Below, piece after piece: positions 34,578 through 43,973 of a stretch of DNA of 64,000 bases. The stretch covers positions 60,422 to 124,421 of IMG/VR virus record IMGVR_UViG_3300031231_000003; one strand, 5' to 3'. Source of the stretch: a virus. Numbering within the stretch: position 1 is the stretch's first letter; each line of letters begins with the position of its first letter. The translations under genes were made by a program, and so were the position numbers. The notes below the pieces were generated by a model. It made no database searches and was not told where the DNA came from. It was given only the letters and a program-made list of their open reading frames with translations.

Positions 34578-35162
34578 ATGCGTAATTACGATTGGTTCAA
34601 AAAAACTTACGATTATATCGTTTACGATGTTCGAAATAACTTGCTGATTGCGGATTTCGAAGTTCATCATATTTTGCCGCGCTCTTTGGGTGGTTTGGAT
34701 TCTCTCGAAAACAGAGTTAGATTAACGTATCGTCAACATTTCATTTGTCATTGGTTACTTTGGAAAATGTCGACCGGGAAAGATCGTGAAAAGATGGCAC
34801 TTGCGTTCAAGTTCATGAAAGAAGGCCAACAAGGAAAATTTGTTGTATTGAATTCAATAACGTTCGCCAGAGTGAAGAAGGAAGCTTCACTTTTTCAGAG
34901 CAATCGACAAATTGGGATTAAAAAGCCGTATTTGAATGGAAATCAATTCGCAAGACACAAGCATACTCCCGAACAAAATTTGAGAAAAAGTAAACGTCAA
35001 ATTGGTGGTAAAAGAAAACCCGAAACGATTGAGAGGATGAAAATTGCACAAAGTAAATCCGAAACTAAAAATCAAATTAGAGAACAATTGAAACGATATT
35101 GGGCAAAATGGCGCGTAGATAACAATCGTAAACCTCGTATCGGTGATGAAAAATATTTATGA
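34578..35162 (+). CDS. HNH homing endonuclease
   Basis: 194 residues, intact. FEVHHILPRSLGGLDSLENR, VRLTYRQHFICHWLLWKM form the HNH core; GIKKPYLNGNQFARHKHTPE and GGKRKPETIERMKIAQ are NUMOD3-like. It ends RYWAKWRVDNNRKPRIGDEK YL, a C-terminus also found as a remnant at 63.7 kb. It is inserted between the zinc-ribbon gene and head genes and overlaps neither. Composition is more Asn/Lys-rich than the neighbours. Confidence 0.8.
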   Translation: MRNYDWFKKTYDYIVYDVRNNLLIADFEVHHILPRSLGGLDSLENRVRLTYRQHFICHWLLWKMSTGKDREKMALAFKFMKEGQQGKFVVLNSITFARVKKEASLFQSNRQIGIKKPYLNGNQFARHKHTPEQNLRKSKRQIGGKRKPETIERMKIAQSKSETKNQIREQLKRYWAKWRVDNNRKPRIGDEKYL

Positions 35163-35163
35163 T

Positions 35164-35628
35164 ATGGACATTGATCAATTATTAAAGGATGAAGAACTTG
35201 AGTTTGATCCTTTAGCGAATAAACTTGATAAAGGAGTTGATTCTGAGAATCAAGATATTGACTATTCAGCTCTCGCGCAAAGTTTTGATACGTCGTGGGG
35301 GAGATCTTCTACGCCGAAAACGGCTCAATTCTCCGTAAAATTCCAGCTCGATGGTGCGAATCGAATGATCGCAAGTTACTGTGCAATCGTCAATTTTGCA
35401 AGCGAACGTGACATGATTGAGCAAAAGCGAAGGTACGCATCTGAATCAACTGATATCTTGAAGGCTCACGTCAAGTTCATTAAGGACCGTTACAAGGGAC
35501 TTTGTGGAAAGACGCTCAGTGTCGACGAGATGTTCACAAGTGATTCCGTTGAATGTATCTCAATGAACTTTTATAATCCTCGAAAAGTTGCTTATTTTCG
35601 CAAAAAAACCGCCTATCAAATCGGGTAA
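35164..35628 (+). CDS. Hypothetical protein at the start of the head-gene block
   Basis: 154 residues from ATG 35164; an in-frame ATG 21 bases upstream lies inside the HNH gene. Acidic N-terminus (DIDQLLKDEELEFDPLAN), a basic middle, and a C-terminus with FYNPRKVAYFRKKTAYQIG. Located directly upstream of a capsid-targeting-like protein and terminase. A role in packaging, such as the small terminase position, is possible but unsupported by any motif. Confidence 0.5.
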   Translation: MDIDQLLKDEELEFDPLANKLDKGVDSENQDIDYSALAQSFDTSWGRSSTPKTAQFSVKFQLDGANRMIASYCAIVNFASERDMIEQKRRYASESTDILKAHVKFIKDRYKGLCGKTLSVDEMFTSDSVECISMNFYNPRKVAYFRKKTAYQIG

Positions 35629-35633
35629 CGTAA

Positions 35634-35900
35634 ATGAAAATTTCACTGAAACAGCTCAAGTCAATCATTAAGGAAGAAATCTCATACAAGGACGTTGGAG
35701 ACGAACCCGAAGTTTTAGATATGATTTCGTCATTAATCAACGTTGTTGTTGATCAACCTCAATTTCGAATCTTAGCAAAACCAGATCCGAGAGGTCCCAA
35801 TCCAAAAATTGCAAAATTTCGACAAAAACTGTACAATGATATCGCACAATTGATAGATGATTCAATCAATCAGAACTTTAACGGCCCGTATTCAAAGTGA
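35634..35900 (+). CDS. Small head-region protein with capsid-targeting-like leader (1)
   Basis: 88 residues. N-terminus MKISLKQLKSIIKEEISYKD is nearly identical to that of the protein at 63.3 kb and similar to eight or more others. It ends in I-K-E-E, which fits the I/L-x-E cut rule of T4-type prohead proteases; such a protease is encoded at 44.4 kb. The rest is short and helical. Inferred to be carried into the prohead. Confidence 0.6.
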   Translation: MKISLKQLKSIIKEEISYKDVGDEPEVLDMISSLINVVVDQPQFRILAKPDPRGPNPKIAKFRQKLYNDIAQLIDDSINQNFNGPYSK

Positions 35901-35920
35901 ATTACTTACCTAGTTAATAG

Positions 35921-37522
35921 GTGTTATCAGCGAACGATAAGAGAAATGAAATCATCCGGTGCGGCCGCGACCCGAAGTATTTCATAAAGCGTTATGTTTT
36001 CATCCAGCACCCCACAAAGGGGCGAATTAAGTTCACAACATATCCCTATCAGGACGACGTTGTTGATGCACTTGAAAATCATCGTCACAACATTGTCCTA
36101 AAATCTCGCCAGCTTGGCTTGTCAACGATTGCAGCCGCGTACTCATTGTGGATGGCGGTATTTCACAAGGACAAGAACATCATTGTCATTGCAACGAAGC
36201 TTGAAACGGCTCAGAACTTCGTTAAAAAGGTAAAGATTGCGCTTTTATCATTACCACCATGGCTAGTTCTTCCGAAACACGATGATAAAGCAACGGCACT
36301 TAATTTCGATAACGGATCACGAGTCATTGCAATTCCCGCTTCTGATGATGCGGGACGTTCTGAGGCTATTTCTCTATTGATCGTTGATGAATGTGCATTT
36401 ATCCGCAACTTCGATACCCTTTGGACAGGACTCTCACCAACCATTTCCACCGGTGGAAATGCATTCATACTTTCATCACCCAATGGTGTAGGCGGGCAAT
36501 TTTACAAGTTATGGATCGGTGCTGAAGCAGGACAGAATAACTTCAATCCCATAAAATTGCCTTGGACGGTTCATCCCGAACATGATGAAAAATGGTTCAA
36601 GGAAGAGACAAAAGATCTTACTCGTAAAAAGGTAGCTCAGGAATACATGTGTGACTTCCTCGCATCAGGTGATACCTTCCTGCAAGTCGAAGATCTCGAT
36701 TGGATGAAATCGAAGGTTCGTGAACCATTGCTAAAGACGGGATTTGACCGTAACGTGTGGATATGGGCTCATCCCGAATCTGAAAAACGATACGTCATCT
36801 CAGCCGACATTGCACGCGGCGATTCGCAGGATTTTTCAGCATTCCACGTCATCGATGCTGATGACGGTCAACTCGTCGCTGAGTACATGGGCAAGGCACC
36901 TCCCGAGGTGATGGGACAATTGATGGACGAGTACGGTCGTAAGTACAATATCGCCCTTGCGATCCCTGAAAATAACACTTTCGGTTACATGACCGCAATG
37001 TACTTGAAAGCGAATGGGTACCCTCGTATGTACTACAAGGATCATAAAGGTGATCCATTCAACTTTGTACCAACCGATGACATGTTGCCGGGGTTCTCCA
37101 CACAAACTCATTCACGTCGAAACATTCTCACAAAATTCGAAGAGTTGATCAGAAACAAGATGATCAATTGTCCTTCGTCACGCCTCGTTCAACAATTACA
37201 AGCGTTCGTCTGGCAGAACGCGAAGGCTCAAGCGTTGAAAGATAGTCATGACGACTTGATCATCAGTATTGCAATTGGCATGTACGTCGTTGGAGGAGAA
37301 CTTCAACAGGATTGCAGTCGGACGGATTTGACGGTGGCATTGCTGAATGCGACATCGCGAATGTCGAGAAGTGCAGATGAACTTCCAGGGCTGCGAGATC
37401 TTCCACCACCGATGAACCCTCAAATGATCACGACCACTTTTCAGCAAGTGAGGTCGGGAGAACGCGGAAGGCAATTAGTTCAAACGTTGCATCCCATGTA
37501 CAATTGGCTTGTGGATAAATAA
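35921..37522 (+). CDS. Terminase large subunit, gp17-like
   Basis: 533 residues from GTG 35921 (a TACTTAC box 11 bases upstream, no clear ribosome site). The ATPase domain has NIVLKSRQLGLSTIAAAY (Walker A variant, about 58-70) and ISLLIVDECAFIR (Walker B, about 150-158), then FILSSPNGVGG (coupling motif). The nuclease domain has RYVISADIARGDSQDFSAFH (about 289), ALAIPENNTFG and KDSHDDLIISIAIG with the late acidic residues. All are in the order of T4 gp17. It packages DNA through the portal encoded 2 kb downstream. Confidence 0.93.
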   Translation: MLSANDKRNEIIRCGRDPKYFIKRYVFIQHPTKGRIKFTTYPYQDDVVDALENHRHNIVLKSRQLGLSTIAAAYSLWMAVFHKDKNIIVIATKLETAQNFVKKVKIALLSLPPWLVLPKHDDKATALNFDNGSRVIAIPASDDAGRSEAISLLIVDECAFIRNFDTLWTGLSPTISTGGNAFILSSPNGVGGQFYKLWIGAEAGQNNFNPIKLPWTVHPEHDEKWFKEETKDLTRKKVAQEYMCDFLASGDTFLQVEDLDWMKSKVREPLLKTGFDRNVWIWAHPESEKRYVISADIARGDSQDFSAFHVIDADDGQLVAEYMGKAPPEVMGQLMDEYGRKYNIALAIPENNTFGYMTAMYLKANGYPRMYYKDHKGDPFNFVPTDDMLPGFSTQTHSRRNILTKFEELIRNKMINCPSSRLVQQLQAFVWQNAKAQALKDSHDDLIISIAIGMYVVGGELQQDCSRTDLTVALLNATSRMSRSADELPGLRDLPPPMNPQMITTTFQQVRSGERGRQLVQTLHPMYNWLVDK

Positions 37523-37573
37523 CACAAAGTAAAATCTTTCAAAGGATGACGTTTTTGTGGATACGTAATCTTG

Positions 37574-38224
37574 ATGAAATCGAAAACAATTTCTTACAAG
37601 ATCTCCGAGGATCGTCTCAAGGAAATAATCGCCGAGGAATTGCAACGTAAGTTGCAGCTCGCGGAGAACCCTGATTCACTCACTGAAGACATCGATCACG
37701 AAGGTGCCGCAACGGTCTCTAAGGCTTCTTCGAAGCTTCTGAAAGCTCTTGCATCGTTTAAAGAAGATGCTAATGGCGGAATGCAAAGTGCTACGACGCC
37801 GCATCTCGATGCACTCGTGTCGACGCTTGAAGCGATGGTACAGAATCCCGCGAACTACACTGATAAGGTAAAGGTTGAACCGAAGCGAGTGAAGCTTCGT
37901 AAGGTTGAAGAAACCTTGCGCTCAAAATTCGATTCAAAAAAGCTTGCGGAATCTCGCTATAACTGGAAACCTGAGGCGATTGAGTTCATGAAGGATCTTC
38001 TTCGTACGAAGACTAAAACGGTTCCTGTGGGTTCAAATCAAACGAAGATCGCTGATACACTTCAGGACGTGAACATGATTCGGATGAAGAAACATTTCAA
38101 GGGTCCGTCGGGTCTCGTTGTCGTGTACGAACCGACACAAGAAGGGCTGGAAGAATTCGACAAGTACAGAACTTCATCGATGACGTCAAAGAAACCACAG
38201 GTTGAAAAGGTAAGCGAACAATGA
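37574..38224 (+). CDS. Head-region protein with capsid-targeting-like leader (2)
   Basis: 216 residues from ATG 37574. ISEDRLKEIIAEELQRKLQL near the N-terminus is a variant of the shared leader, preceded by about nine extra residues. The remainder is Lys/Glu-rich and helical with no known domain. Its stop overlaps the ATG of the next gene (ATGA). Probably an internal-head or scaffold-associated protein. Confidence 0.55.
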   Translation: MKSKTISYKISEDRLKEIIAEELQRKLQLAENPDSLTEDIDHEGAATVSKASSKLLKALASFKEDANGGMQSATTPHLDALVSTLEAMVQNPANYTDKVKVEPKRVKLRKVEETLRSKFDSKKLAESRYNWKPEAIEFMKDLLRTKTKTVPVGSNQTKIADTLQDVNMIRMKKHFKGPSGLVVVYEPTQEGLEEFDKYRTSSMTSKKPQVEKVSEQ

Positions 38225-39198
38225 AAATCACACTCAATGAATTAAGGCGAATTATTCGTGAAGAAAGCTCTCGTGGATGGGGTTCGAAACGACGCAAAGG
38301 TAAGGATCCCGCACAGTACGATGCAAACCGTGAAATAAACCGCGATGCGGATTGGGCGGTGGATCAGCTCAAATCAAAGGGTGGGATGTACGATGATTTG
38401 AATGATCGTGGTAATCAAAGAACGAGATTCAATAAATTGAGTCGTCAAGTCGATATGCCGTCACATCCAAATCGGGGTCTTCCTGGCCACGATGATGGTT
38501 GCAAGAACTGCGGCATGAAAGTTTCATTGCTTCCCAATGGTAAATGTGAAGATTGCGATTTCATGAACAATGAATCACGATCATGGGATGGTTACGAGCC
38601 TCGCTCATTATCAGATGGTGATGAAACATGCGAACTTTGTGGTTGCGAGGATGTTTCATTGACACCCAACGGTTTATGTGATGATTGTGATGACGCTGAA
38701 AACGGTCTAACCGAGGCGAAAGAAACTGAGACGACAATTGAAGCCACCGAGGAAGAAATCGACAAGCGAATCTCATCCATGGACGCTGATACGATTGTCG
38801 ACAAGGATTACATCGATTCACATACGGGCGAAGTTTACCTTGAAATTGGTGATCGAGCGGGGGACTCTCAATTTCATCCTTCGTACGTTCCAAAAACGTA
38901 TCGCGGCGAGAGCCCCGTCGATGTCTCATTTGATGATGATGATTTTCCCGATTACGAGGAAGAGGATCATGAATCGAACCTAGTATACGATACGTTCGTA
39001 TCTCAGGTTGATAAGTTCGTTGCAGACCTTGATCTGTCAGAACACGGTGCTGGCCCGGAAGATACTGCTCCCGAATACGCTCGTGTGTTCTTACACATGC
39101 ATCCCGAATGGAATGATAACAAGAAGCTCGGAATGAGCAGGCGACAGATCATCGATTACATCGCTAACTTAGCATTCGAAAAGTATGGAAACCGCTGA
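38221..39198 (+). CDS. Head-region protein: leader plus two zinc ribbons
   Basis: 325 residues. Leader MKITLNELRRIIREESSRGW, then a basic low-complexity stretch. Two similar zinc ribbons follow at about 98-117 and 138-157: CKNCGMKVSLLPNGKCEDC and CELCGCEDVSLTPNGLCDDC. A very acidic segment (DDDDFPDYEEEDHE) and a folded-looking end (GMSRRQIIDYIANLAFEKYG) complete it. Zinc ribbons and an acidic tail in a putative packaged protein suggest nucleic-acid or RNA polymerase binding, but that is inference. Confidence 0.55.
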   Translation: MKITLNELRRIIREESSRGWGSKRRKGKDPAQYDANREINRDADWAVDQLKSKGGMYDDLNDRGNQRTRFNKLSRQVDMPSHPNRGLPGHDDGCKNCGMKVSLLPNGKCEDCDFMNNESRSWDGYEPRSLSDGDETCELCGCEDVSLTPNGLCDDCDDAENGLTEAKETETTIEATEEEIDKRISSMDADTIVDKDYIDSHTGEVYLEIGDRAGDSQFHPSYVPKTYRGESPVDVSFDDDDFPDYEEEDHESNLVYDTFVSQVDKFVADLDLSEHGAGPEDTAPEYARVFLHMHPEWNDNKKLGMSRRQIIDYIANLAFEKYGNR

Positions 39199-39242
39199 TA
39201 CAAGGTCAGCGATAGAAAGATCACGTCTCGGGAGAGAATAAT

Positions 39243-39455
39243 ATGAAACTATCATTAAAACAATTAAGAAACCTGATCAACGAAGAGATTAAATCAAAGA
39301 GCGGAGGGGTTCACCTTTCAACACTCGAATCAATCAATCCTCGTGCATACGAAGGATGGATTGAAATGCTCGTTGAAGATTGTAGTGATGAATTCATTGT
39401 TAACTCAAAGAAGGAAATTCGCGTCAAGACTCGTAATGGTGTTGGGAACCACTAA
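39243..39455 (+). CDS. Small head-region protein with capsid-targeting-like leader (3)
   Basis: 70 residues from ATG 39243 with a GGGAGAG ribosome site. MKLSLKQLRNLINEEIKSKS is a clear copy of the shared leader. The rest (INPRAYEGWIEMLVEDCSDE) is unrecognised. Located just before the portal gene. Confidence 0.6.
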   Translation: MKLSLKQLRNLINEEIKSKSGGVHLSTLESINPRAYEGWIEMLVEDCSDEFIVNSKKEIRVKTRNGVGNH

Positions 39456-39554
39456 AAGGTCACGGAAATGAGAAACCTTAACGTCCAAGTAGATTGACAT
39501 AAGATTTAGAACGATAAAGCAGTAAAAAGCTTCATCTCTTAATAGGGAAGCAAG

Positions 39555-42500
39555 ATGGCAAACAAGCAATTAAAAGGATCAGAATCGCCCGAGAAGTTCT
39601 TTAAAAGAATGACTCGTATCTTCAAGAGCGGCGTTCAGGTCAAGCGAAAGATTCGTGCTCAAGATACCGCCGTCGTCGTTGCCGATAAGACGAAATCGTC
39701 TGGAACGTTGCTGTTTCAGAAGTCGTTCTCTCCAACGTACGCTTCAATCACGAGCAATGCTTACAACATCGCTGAGCGTCAAGTTCGTTACCAGGATTTT
39801 CAGCAGATGGAACAGACTGCTGAGATCGCTGCTGCCTTGGATCTATGGGCGGATGAATCTTCAAGTCCTGATGAACACGGGCGAGCTTTGCACATCTTTT
39901 CTGACAACGAGAAGATCAAGCAGGTTCTTGATGACCTGTTCTACAATCGATTGAACATCGAATTCAACCTTAGAAGTTGGGTTCGATCATGTTGCAAGTT
40001 CGGTGACTTTTTTCTATTGAATGACGTGCATCCTACTGAGGGTGTCGTTCATGCGTACCCAATTCCAGTCAATGAGATCGAACGCGAGGAAGGGTACGAC
40101 CGCGATGATCCAATGGCGGTTCGCTTTCGCTGGGTCTCGCTTGGTAATAGGATCCTACAGAACTGGGAAGTATCTCATTTCAGGTTGCTAGGAAATGATT
40201 CGTTCCTGCCATATGGTTGCTCGGTCATTGAAGCAGCAAGACGTGTGTGGCGTCAATTGATCCTCATTGAGGATGCGATGCTTGTCTACCGTGTCACAAG
40301 GGCACCCGAACGTCGAGTGTTCTACATCGATGTCGGTAACCTCCCAGCGAACGACATTCCTGCGTACGTTGAAGCTCAAAAGCAAGCGCTTCGAATGAAT
40401 CAGGTGCTTGATTCACAGACGAGCCGGGTTGATCTTCGTTATAATCCACTTCCAGTACATAAGGATACACCAATTCCATTACTTGATGGAACGACGTTGA
40501 CGATTGAGAATCTTTCGAACAAAATGAAGGAGAATTCCAATTGGACACCTTGGGTTTACTCGATACAAGACAAGTCGCTTCGTATTGTTCCAGGTAAGGT
40601 CACCTGGTGCGATAGGAATTACGTTGCGAAGAAGCTGGTGAAGGTTTGGCTTGACAACGATTCGTACGTTCTCACCGCTCCAGAACACCCATTTGTGCTG
40701 AGGGATGGATCAAGCAAGAGAGCTGATGAGTTGGTGGTGGGTCAGGCTTTGATGCCATTTTACAGGGAACTAAGTGTTTTTAAGGAAAAAGTTGATGGTA
40801 CAGATGATTTAGACGGATATGAAAAAATTTATGATCCAAAAACTCAAAGATTCGTTTATACACACCGTCGTGTTGCTGAAATTTTATCTCAACCAATAAC
40901 CTTACCCGAAGGAAATAATAATTGGGTAACTCATCATGTTGATTTTAACAGGTTAAATAACGATCCTTCGAATTTATTGAGAATGGGAAATGTAGATCAC
41001 TGGTATTTACATGCGTCTGAAATTACACGATACAATAAATCTGATCTTAAGAAAGAACGAACATCAAAGAACAACATTGAACGAAATTCAGTTGGTGCCA
41101 TGTCTTGGTACAACGGTTCGGATCTTCACAAGTCTCATAATGAGAATCGTAAGATCGGTCAATTGAAAGATTGGGGAGATCAAGAAAAGAAAACTCAACG
41201 AAAGTTGAACATGCAATGGAAAATTCCGAACGAGATGATCGAGAAGATCAGTGATCTCATTCGAAAGGATCCAAAAATTTCTCGGGTTAAAATTCACGAA
41301 GAGATCAAGAATGATCAAGAATTGATGAACGCATTGATGTCGATTCAAACGCCTGCAAGAGATGTTTCAAAGTTCAGTTATCAAGGCTGGATGTGCGAAT
41401 TTCAACGAAGAGGTCAAGGTAATGGATTTACTCAAATTCGTGAAGCTGTGTTGAATTACAAGAATCACAAGGTTTCTAAGATTGAATTCTTGGACGTTGA
41501 CGGCGAAGACGTCTATTGCATGACCGTTGTTGGTTCCGCCGGTGAAGACGATAGACACAATTTTATGGTCCTCGGGTTGAATGAGGATGGATCTCAATCA
41601 GATTCTGGTGTTTCATTATGGAACAGTGTAGACGAAGATTATTTCATTCCTATTCGTGGAAGCGACACAGGTACCAAGATCGACACACTCGCTGCGGGGC
41701 AGAATACAGGAACCGTTGAAGACGTTGCTTACATTCAAAAGAAACTGTTCGCAGCCCTCAAGATTCCAAAGGCTTACCTTGGTTACGAAGAAGGTCTGAG
41801 TTCTAAGAGCACGTTGGCACAGATGGACATTCGATTCTCTCGTTCAGTCTCCGTAATTCAACGCACATTCATTGCGGAACTGAATAAACTCGCAATCATT
41901 CACTTGTTCACGCTCGGATTTCAGAACGAGGATCTTGCTAACTTCACGTTGCACTTGTCTAATCCGTCAACCGTCGCGGAGCAACAAAAGCTCGAACTTT
42001 GGCGGACCAGATTCGAAATTGGGGGTTCGTTACCCGAAGGTATGGGAACGAAGCAATTCGTTTACAAGACAATCTGGGGTCTCAATGACGATGAGATCGA
42101 CCAGATCAACAACGACCGTGTCAAGGAAACCCTTGTGGATGCCACAATCGCTGCGATGGCAGAAGGTGGAGAAGCTTCCGGCCCCGGAGGCGGTGGAGGT
42201 GGTGGCGGGGGAGCACCTGCAGGTGGAGGATTCGATCTTGATGCCGGTGGCGAGGATGAGGACATCTTTAGCGATGACGATGCAGGTGGAAGCGCGGATG
42301 ATTCTGGTGGTGAGGATGAGATCCCTGACGAGGAGAACGCAGGTCCCGAACCTCTCGAGGATGAGGATCCCGATTTGGAATTATTGACATCGAGCGATGA
42401 TCAGGATGATCCCGAGACGTTCAAGATTCCTTCAATGAGGGATTCACCCGTGAAGGTTGCAAAGCAACTGCAGAAATCGCTTTACAACAGATCACGTCAT

Positions 42501-42854
42501 CGTACACATGGTCCATCAAAGACTCACATGCCCGACTTTCTAGGCATGGTGAACAACAAACGTCGCGAAGATACAATGAACGACCCGTACGATACGAATG
42601 CAATGAAGGCACTTATCACGAATCCGTTCGGTGAATCAATTCGCAGGCCAAATGCGATATTGACGAATGATATCATGAGTGCGTTGAACAACATGAAACG
42701 TGAACACGATTCCGATCGTGTCGCAAAAGGTGGTACGTTGTTGTTGAATGAAGGTGATGAAGGTGTCGAAATTGAACTTGACGACTCGACGTCTGATGAC
42801 GATGAACTATCGTTGCAAGAACAAGTATTCCATAATGAAAGAGAAGAAGAATAA
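39555..42854 (+). CDS. Portal protein, gp20-like, with intein-like insert
   Basis: 1099 residues. The N-terminal extein (1-299) has the gp20-type pattern (AEIAAALDLWADESSSPDE, HFRLLGND, ERRVFYIDVGNLPA). A Hint/HNH insert occupies about 300-690. The portal then resumes with SVDEDYFIPIRGSDTGTKID, DVAYIQKKLFAALKIPKAYL and FIAELNKLAIIHLF. The C-terminus is Gly-rich and acidic (around 870-950), typical of this portal group. Without the insert it is about 708 residues. It forms the dodecameric DNA gate on which terminase docks. If the insert does not splice out, the portal would be non-functional, so splicing or an intact second gene is expected. Confidence 0.9.
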   Translation: MANKQLKGSESPEKFFKRMTRIFKSGVQVKRKIRAQDTAVVVADKTKSSGTLLFQKSFSPTYASITSNAYNIAERQVRYQDFQQMEQTAEIAAALDLWADESSSPDEHGRALHIFSDNEKIKQVLDDLFYNRLNIEFNLRSWVRSCCKFGDFFLLNDVHPTEGVVHAYPIPVNEIEREEGYDRDDPMAVRFRWVSLGNRILQNWEVSHFRLLGNDSFLPYGCSVIEAARRVWRQLILIEDAMLVYRVTRAPERRVFYIDVGNLPANDIPAYVEAQKQALRMNQVLDSQTSRVDLRYNPLPVHKDTPIPLLDGTTLTIENLSNKMKENSNWTPWVYSIQDKSLRIVPGKVTWCDRNYVAKKLVKVWLDNDSYVLTAPEHPFVLRDGSSKRADELVVGQALMPFYRELSVFKEKVDGTDDLDGYEKIYDPKTQRFVYTHRRVAEILSQPITLPEGNNNWVTHHVDFNRLNNDPSNLLRMGNVDHWYLHASEITRYNKSDLKKERTSKNNIERNSVGAMSWYNGSDLHKSHNENRKIGQLKDWGDQEKKTQRKLNMQWKIPNEMIEKISDLIRKDPKISRVKIHEEIKNDQELMNALMSIQTPARDVSKFSYQGWMCEFQRRGQGNGFTQIREAVLNYKNHKVSKIEFLDVDGEDVYCMTVVGSAGEDDRHNFMVLGLNEDGSQSDSGVSLWNSVDEDYFIPIRGSDTGTKIDTLAAGQNTGTVEDVAYIQKKLFAALKIPKAYLGYEEGLSSKSTLAQMDIRFSRSVSVIQRTFIAELNKLAIIHLFTLGFQNEDLANFTLHLSNPSTVAEQQKLELWRTRFEIGGSLPEGMGTKQFVYKTIWGLNDDEIDQINNDRVKETLVDATIAAMAEGGEASGPGGGGGGGGGAPAGGGFDLDAGGEDEDIFSDDDAGGSADDSGGEDEIPDEENAGPEPLEDEDPDLELLTSSDDQDDPETFKIPSMRDSPVKVAKQLQKSLYNRSRHRTHGPSKTHMPDFLGMVNNKRREDTMNDPYDTNAMKALITNPFGESIRRPNAILTNDIMSALNNMKREHDSDRVAKGGTLLLNEGDEGVEIELDDSTSDDDELSLQEQVFHNEREEE
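40452..41624 (+). mobile_element. Intein-like Hint domain with HNH endonuclease in portal
   Basis: About residues 300-690 of the portal ORF. The start region VHKDTPIPLLDGTTLTIENL is a block-A pattern but without Cys/Ser at position 1. Block B reads YVLTAPEHPFVLRDG (T and H in place). The middle holds an HNH-like segment (NNWVTHHVDFNRLNNDPSNL, then LRMGNVDHWYLHA). Block F reads DVYCMTVVGSAGEDDRHNFM with Cys where class 1 inteins have Asp. The end is GVSLWN followed by Ser, so Asn-Ser at the junction but Trp instead of the penultimate His. The boundaries are inferred from the restored portal sequence. Confidence 0.7.
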
Positions 42855-42856
42855 TT

Positions 42857-43733
42857 ATGAGCAACGTCATGACATCGTCAAAACATAACAAGCGCAGAAA
42901 CGTTCTTCTCGTATACGAGTTCCTGACTCGCCACGTCTCAGCGGGTCTTGTCGAAGGCAACAATGCTAAGTCTTCCAAGGCATTAAAAATACTGAAAAAG
43001 TCATTCAAACAAGGAACCGAACTTTACAATGAGTTCAGGGTGATGAATGCTCTTGCTAAGACAACCGTCACATCAGAGGCTGTTGCCTGCTCGATCATGA
43101 ATGAAGCAAAAGTTGCTGTGAAAAAAACACGATGTCGCAAAGCTCGACCGCGAAAAGTCTCACCTGATCAGGAACATCAACCACTCGTTGAACGATGCAA
43201 CGTTCTTTGATCAACACGTTAGCGAGTACAAGACGTACGCGACGATGCAGGTACTCTTTAACGAGTGGCGAAACAAGAATCCCGACATTGCGACGCTTGC
43301 GTCCCACGAGGATTCACTTGTCAAATGGTTGACGAAAGAGAAAACTGAGACGGGCGAATCAACGCTTTCCGAGAATTCACCCGGTACGAATCGTTTGCTG
43401 ATGAAGATCATGATGACAAAGCTGAACGAGAAGTACTCTGGAACGTTATCGTCCGAGCAAAAGGATCTAATTCGCGATTACGTTTGGTCAACATCAACGG
43501 ATGATCCAGAACGCATTCGTGTCAAGCTAAACGAGGTGAAGTCGCAACTATCAACGTCAATCGGTGCTTGCATCTCCGAGAATTCCGGTAACGAGCACAT
43601 GTTGAATCAATTGAACGATGTTCGAACGAAACTGATCAATGAGGATGTTTCTGAGATCAACGATGGTATCGTGACTCGATTCATGCAATACCTGAAACTC
43701 AATGATGAGTTTAACACAAAGGACGAAAAATGA
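42857..43733 (+). CDS. Structural/head-region protein, frame broken at A7
   Basis: The first frame starts at ATG 42857 and runs through KALKILKKSFKQGTELYNEF and MNEAKVAVKK before going out of register at A7 (43121-43127) and stopping at 43210. The +1 frame carries on as HDVAKLDREKSHLIRNINHS, LNDATFFDQHVSEYKTYATM and so on to 43733. Joined, they give one helical protein of about 291 residues, with one A too many as the only break. It sits between portal and protease and overlaps the next gene by ATGA, so a head-assembly role is inferred. Confidence 0.65.
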
Positions 43734-43966
43734 AGATTGAACAATTAAGACGTCAGATTCGTAAAATCATCATCACTGAGGATCATCGTTCCGCCGCAAC
43801 GGTTCCTCCAAAGTTTGCAAGCAGCGAGCTCGACGATGATGCTCCCGGAAGTCGACCTGAACTCGATCGTGAGGAACTCCTGAGAAAAGCAAAGAAATGC
43901 CGGACAGAGGCAAAACGGTTACTCGCTCAGGCTGAAGAATACGAACATCTCGCGAAGAAGGCTTGA
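43730..43966 (+). CDS. Small head-region protein with leader-like N-terminus (4)
   Basis: 78 residues. MKIEQLRRQIRKIIITEDHR is a variant of the shared leader with I-I-T-E as possible cut site. The C-terminal half is an Ala/Lys/Glu helix (REELLRKAKKCRTEAKRLL). It overlaps the previous stop by ATGA. Confidence 0.5.
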   Translation: MKIEQLRRQIRKIIITEDHRSAATVPPKFASSELDDDAPGSRPELDREELLRKAKKCRTEAKRLLAQAEEYEHLAKKA

Positions 43967-43973
43967 TAAGACA

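Noticed and set aside
39510-39540. TTGACA before the portal gene as a promoter
   Set aside because: The -35 match is perfect, but no TATAAT-like hexamer lies 16-18 bases downstream, so I did not list it.
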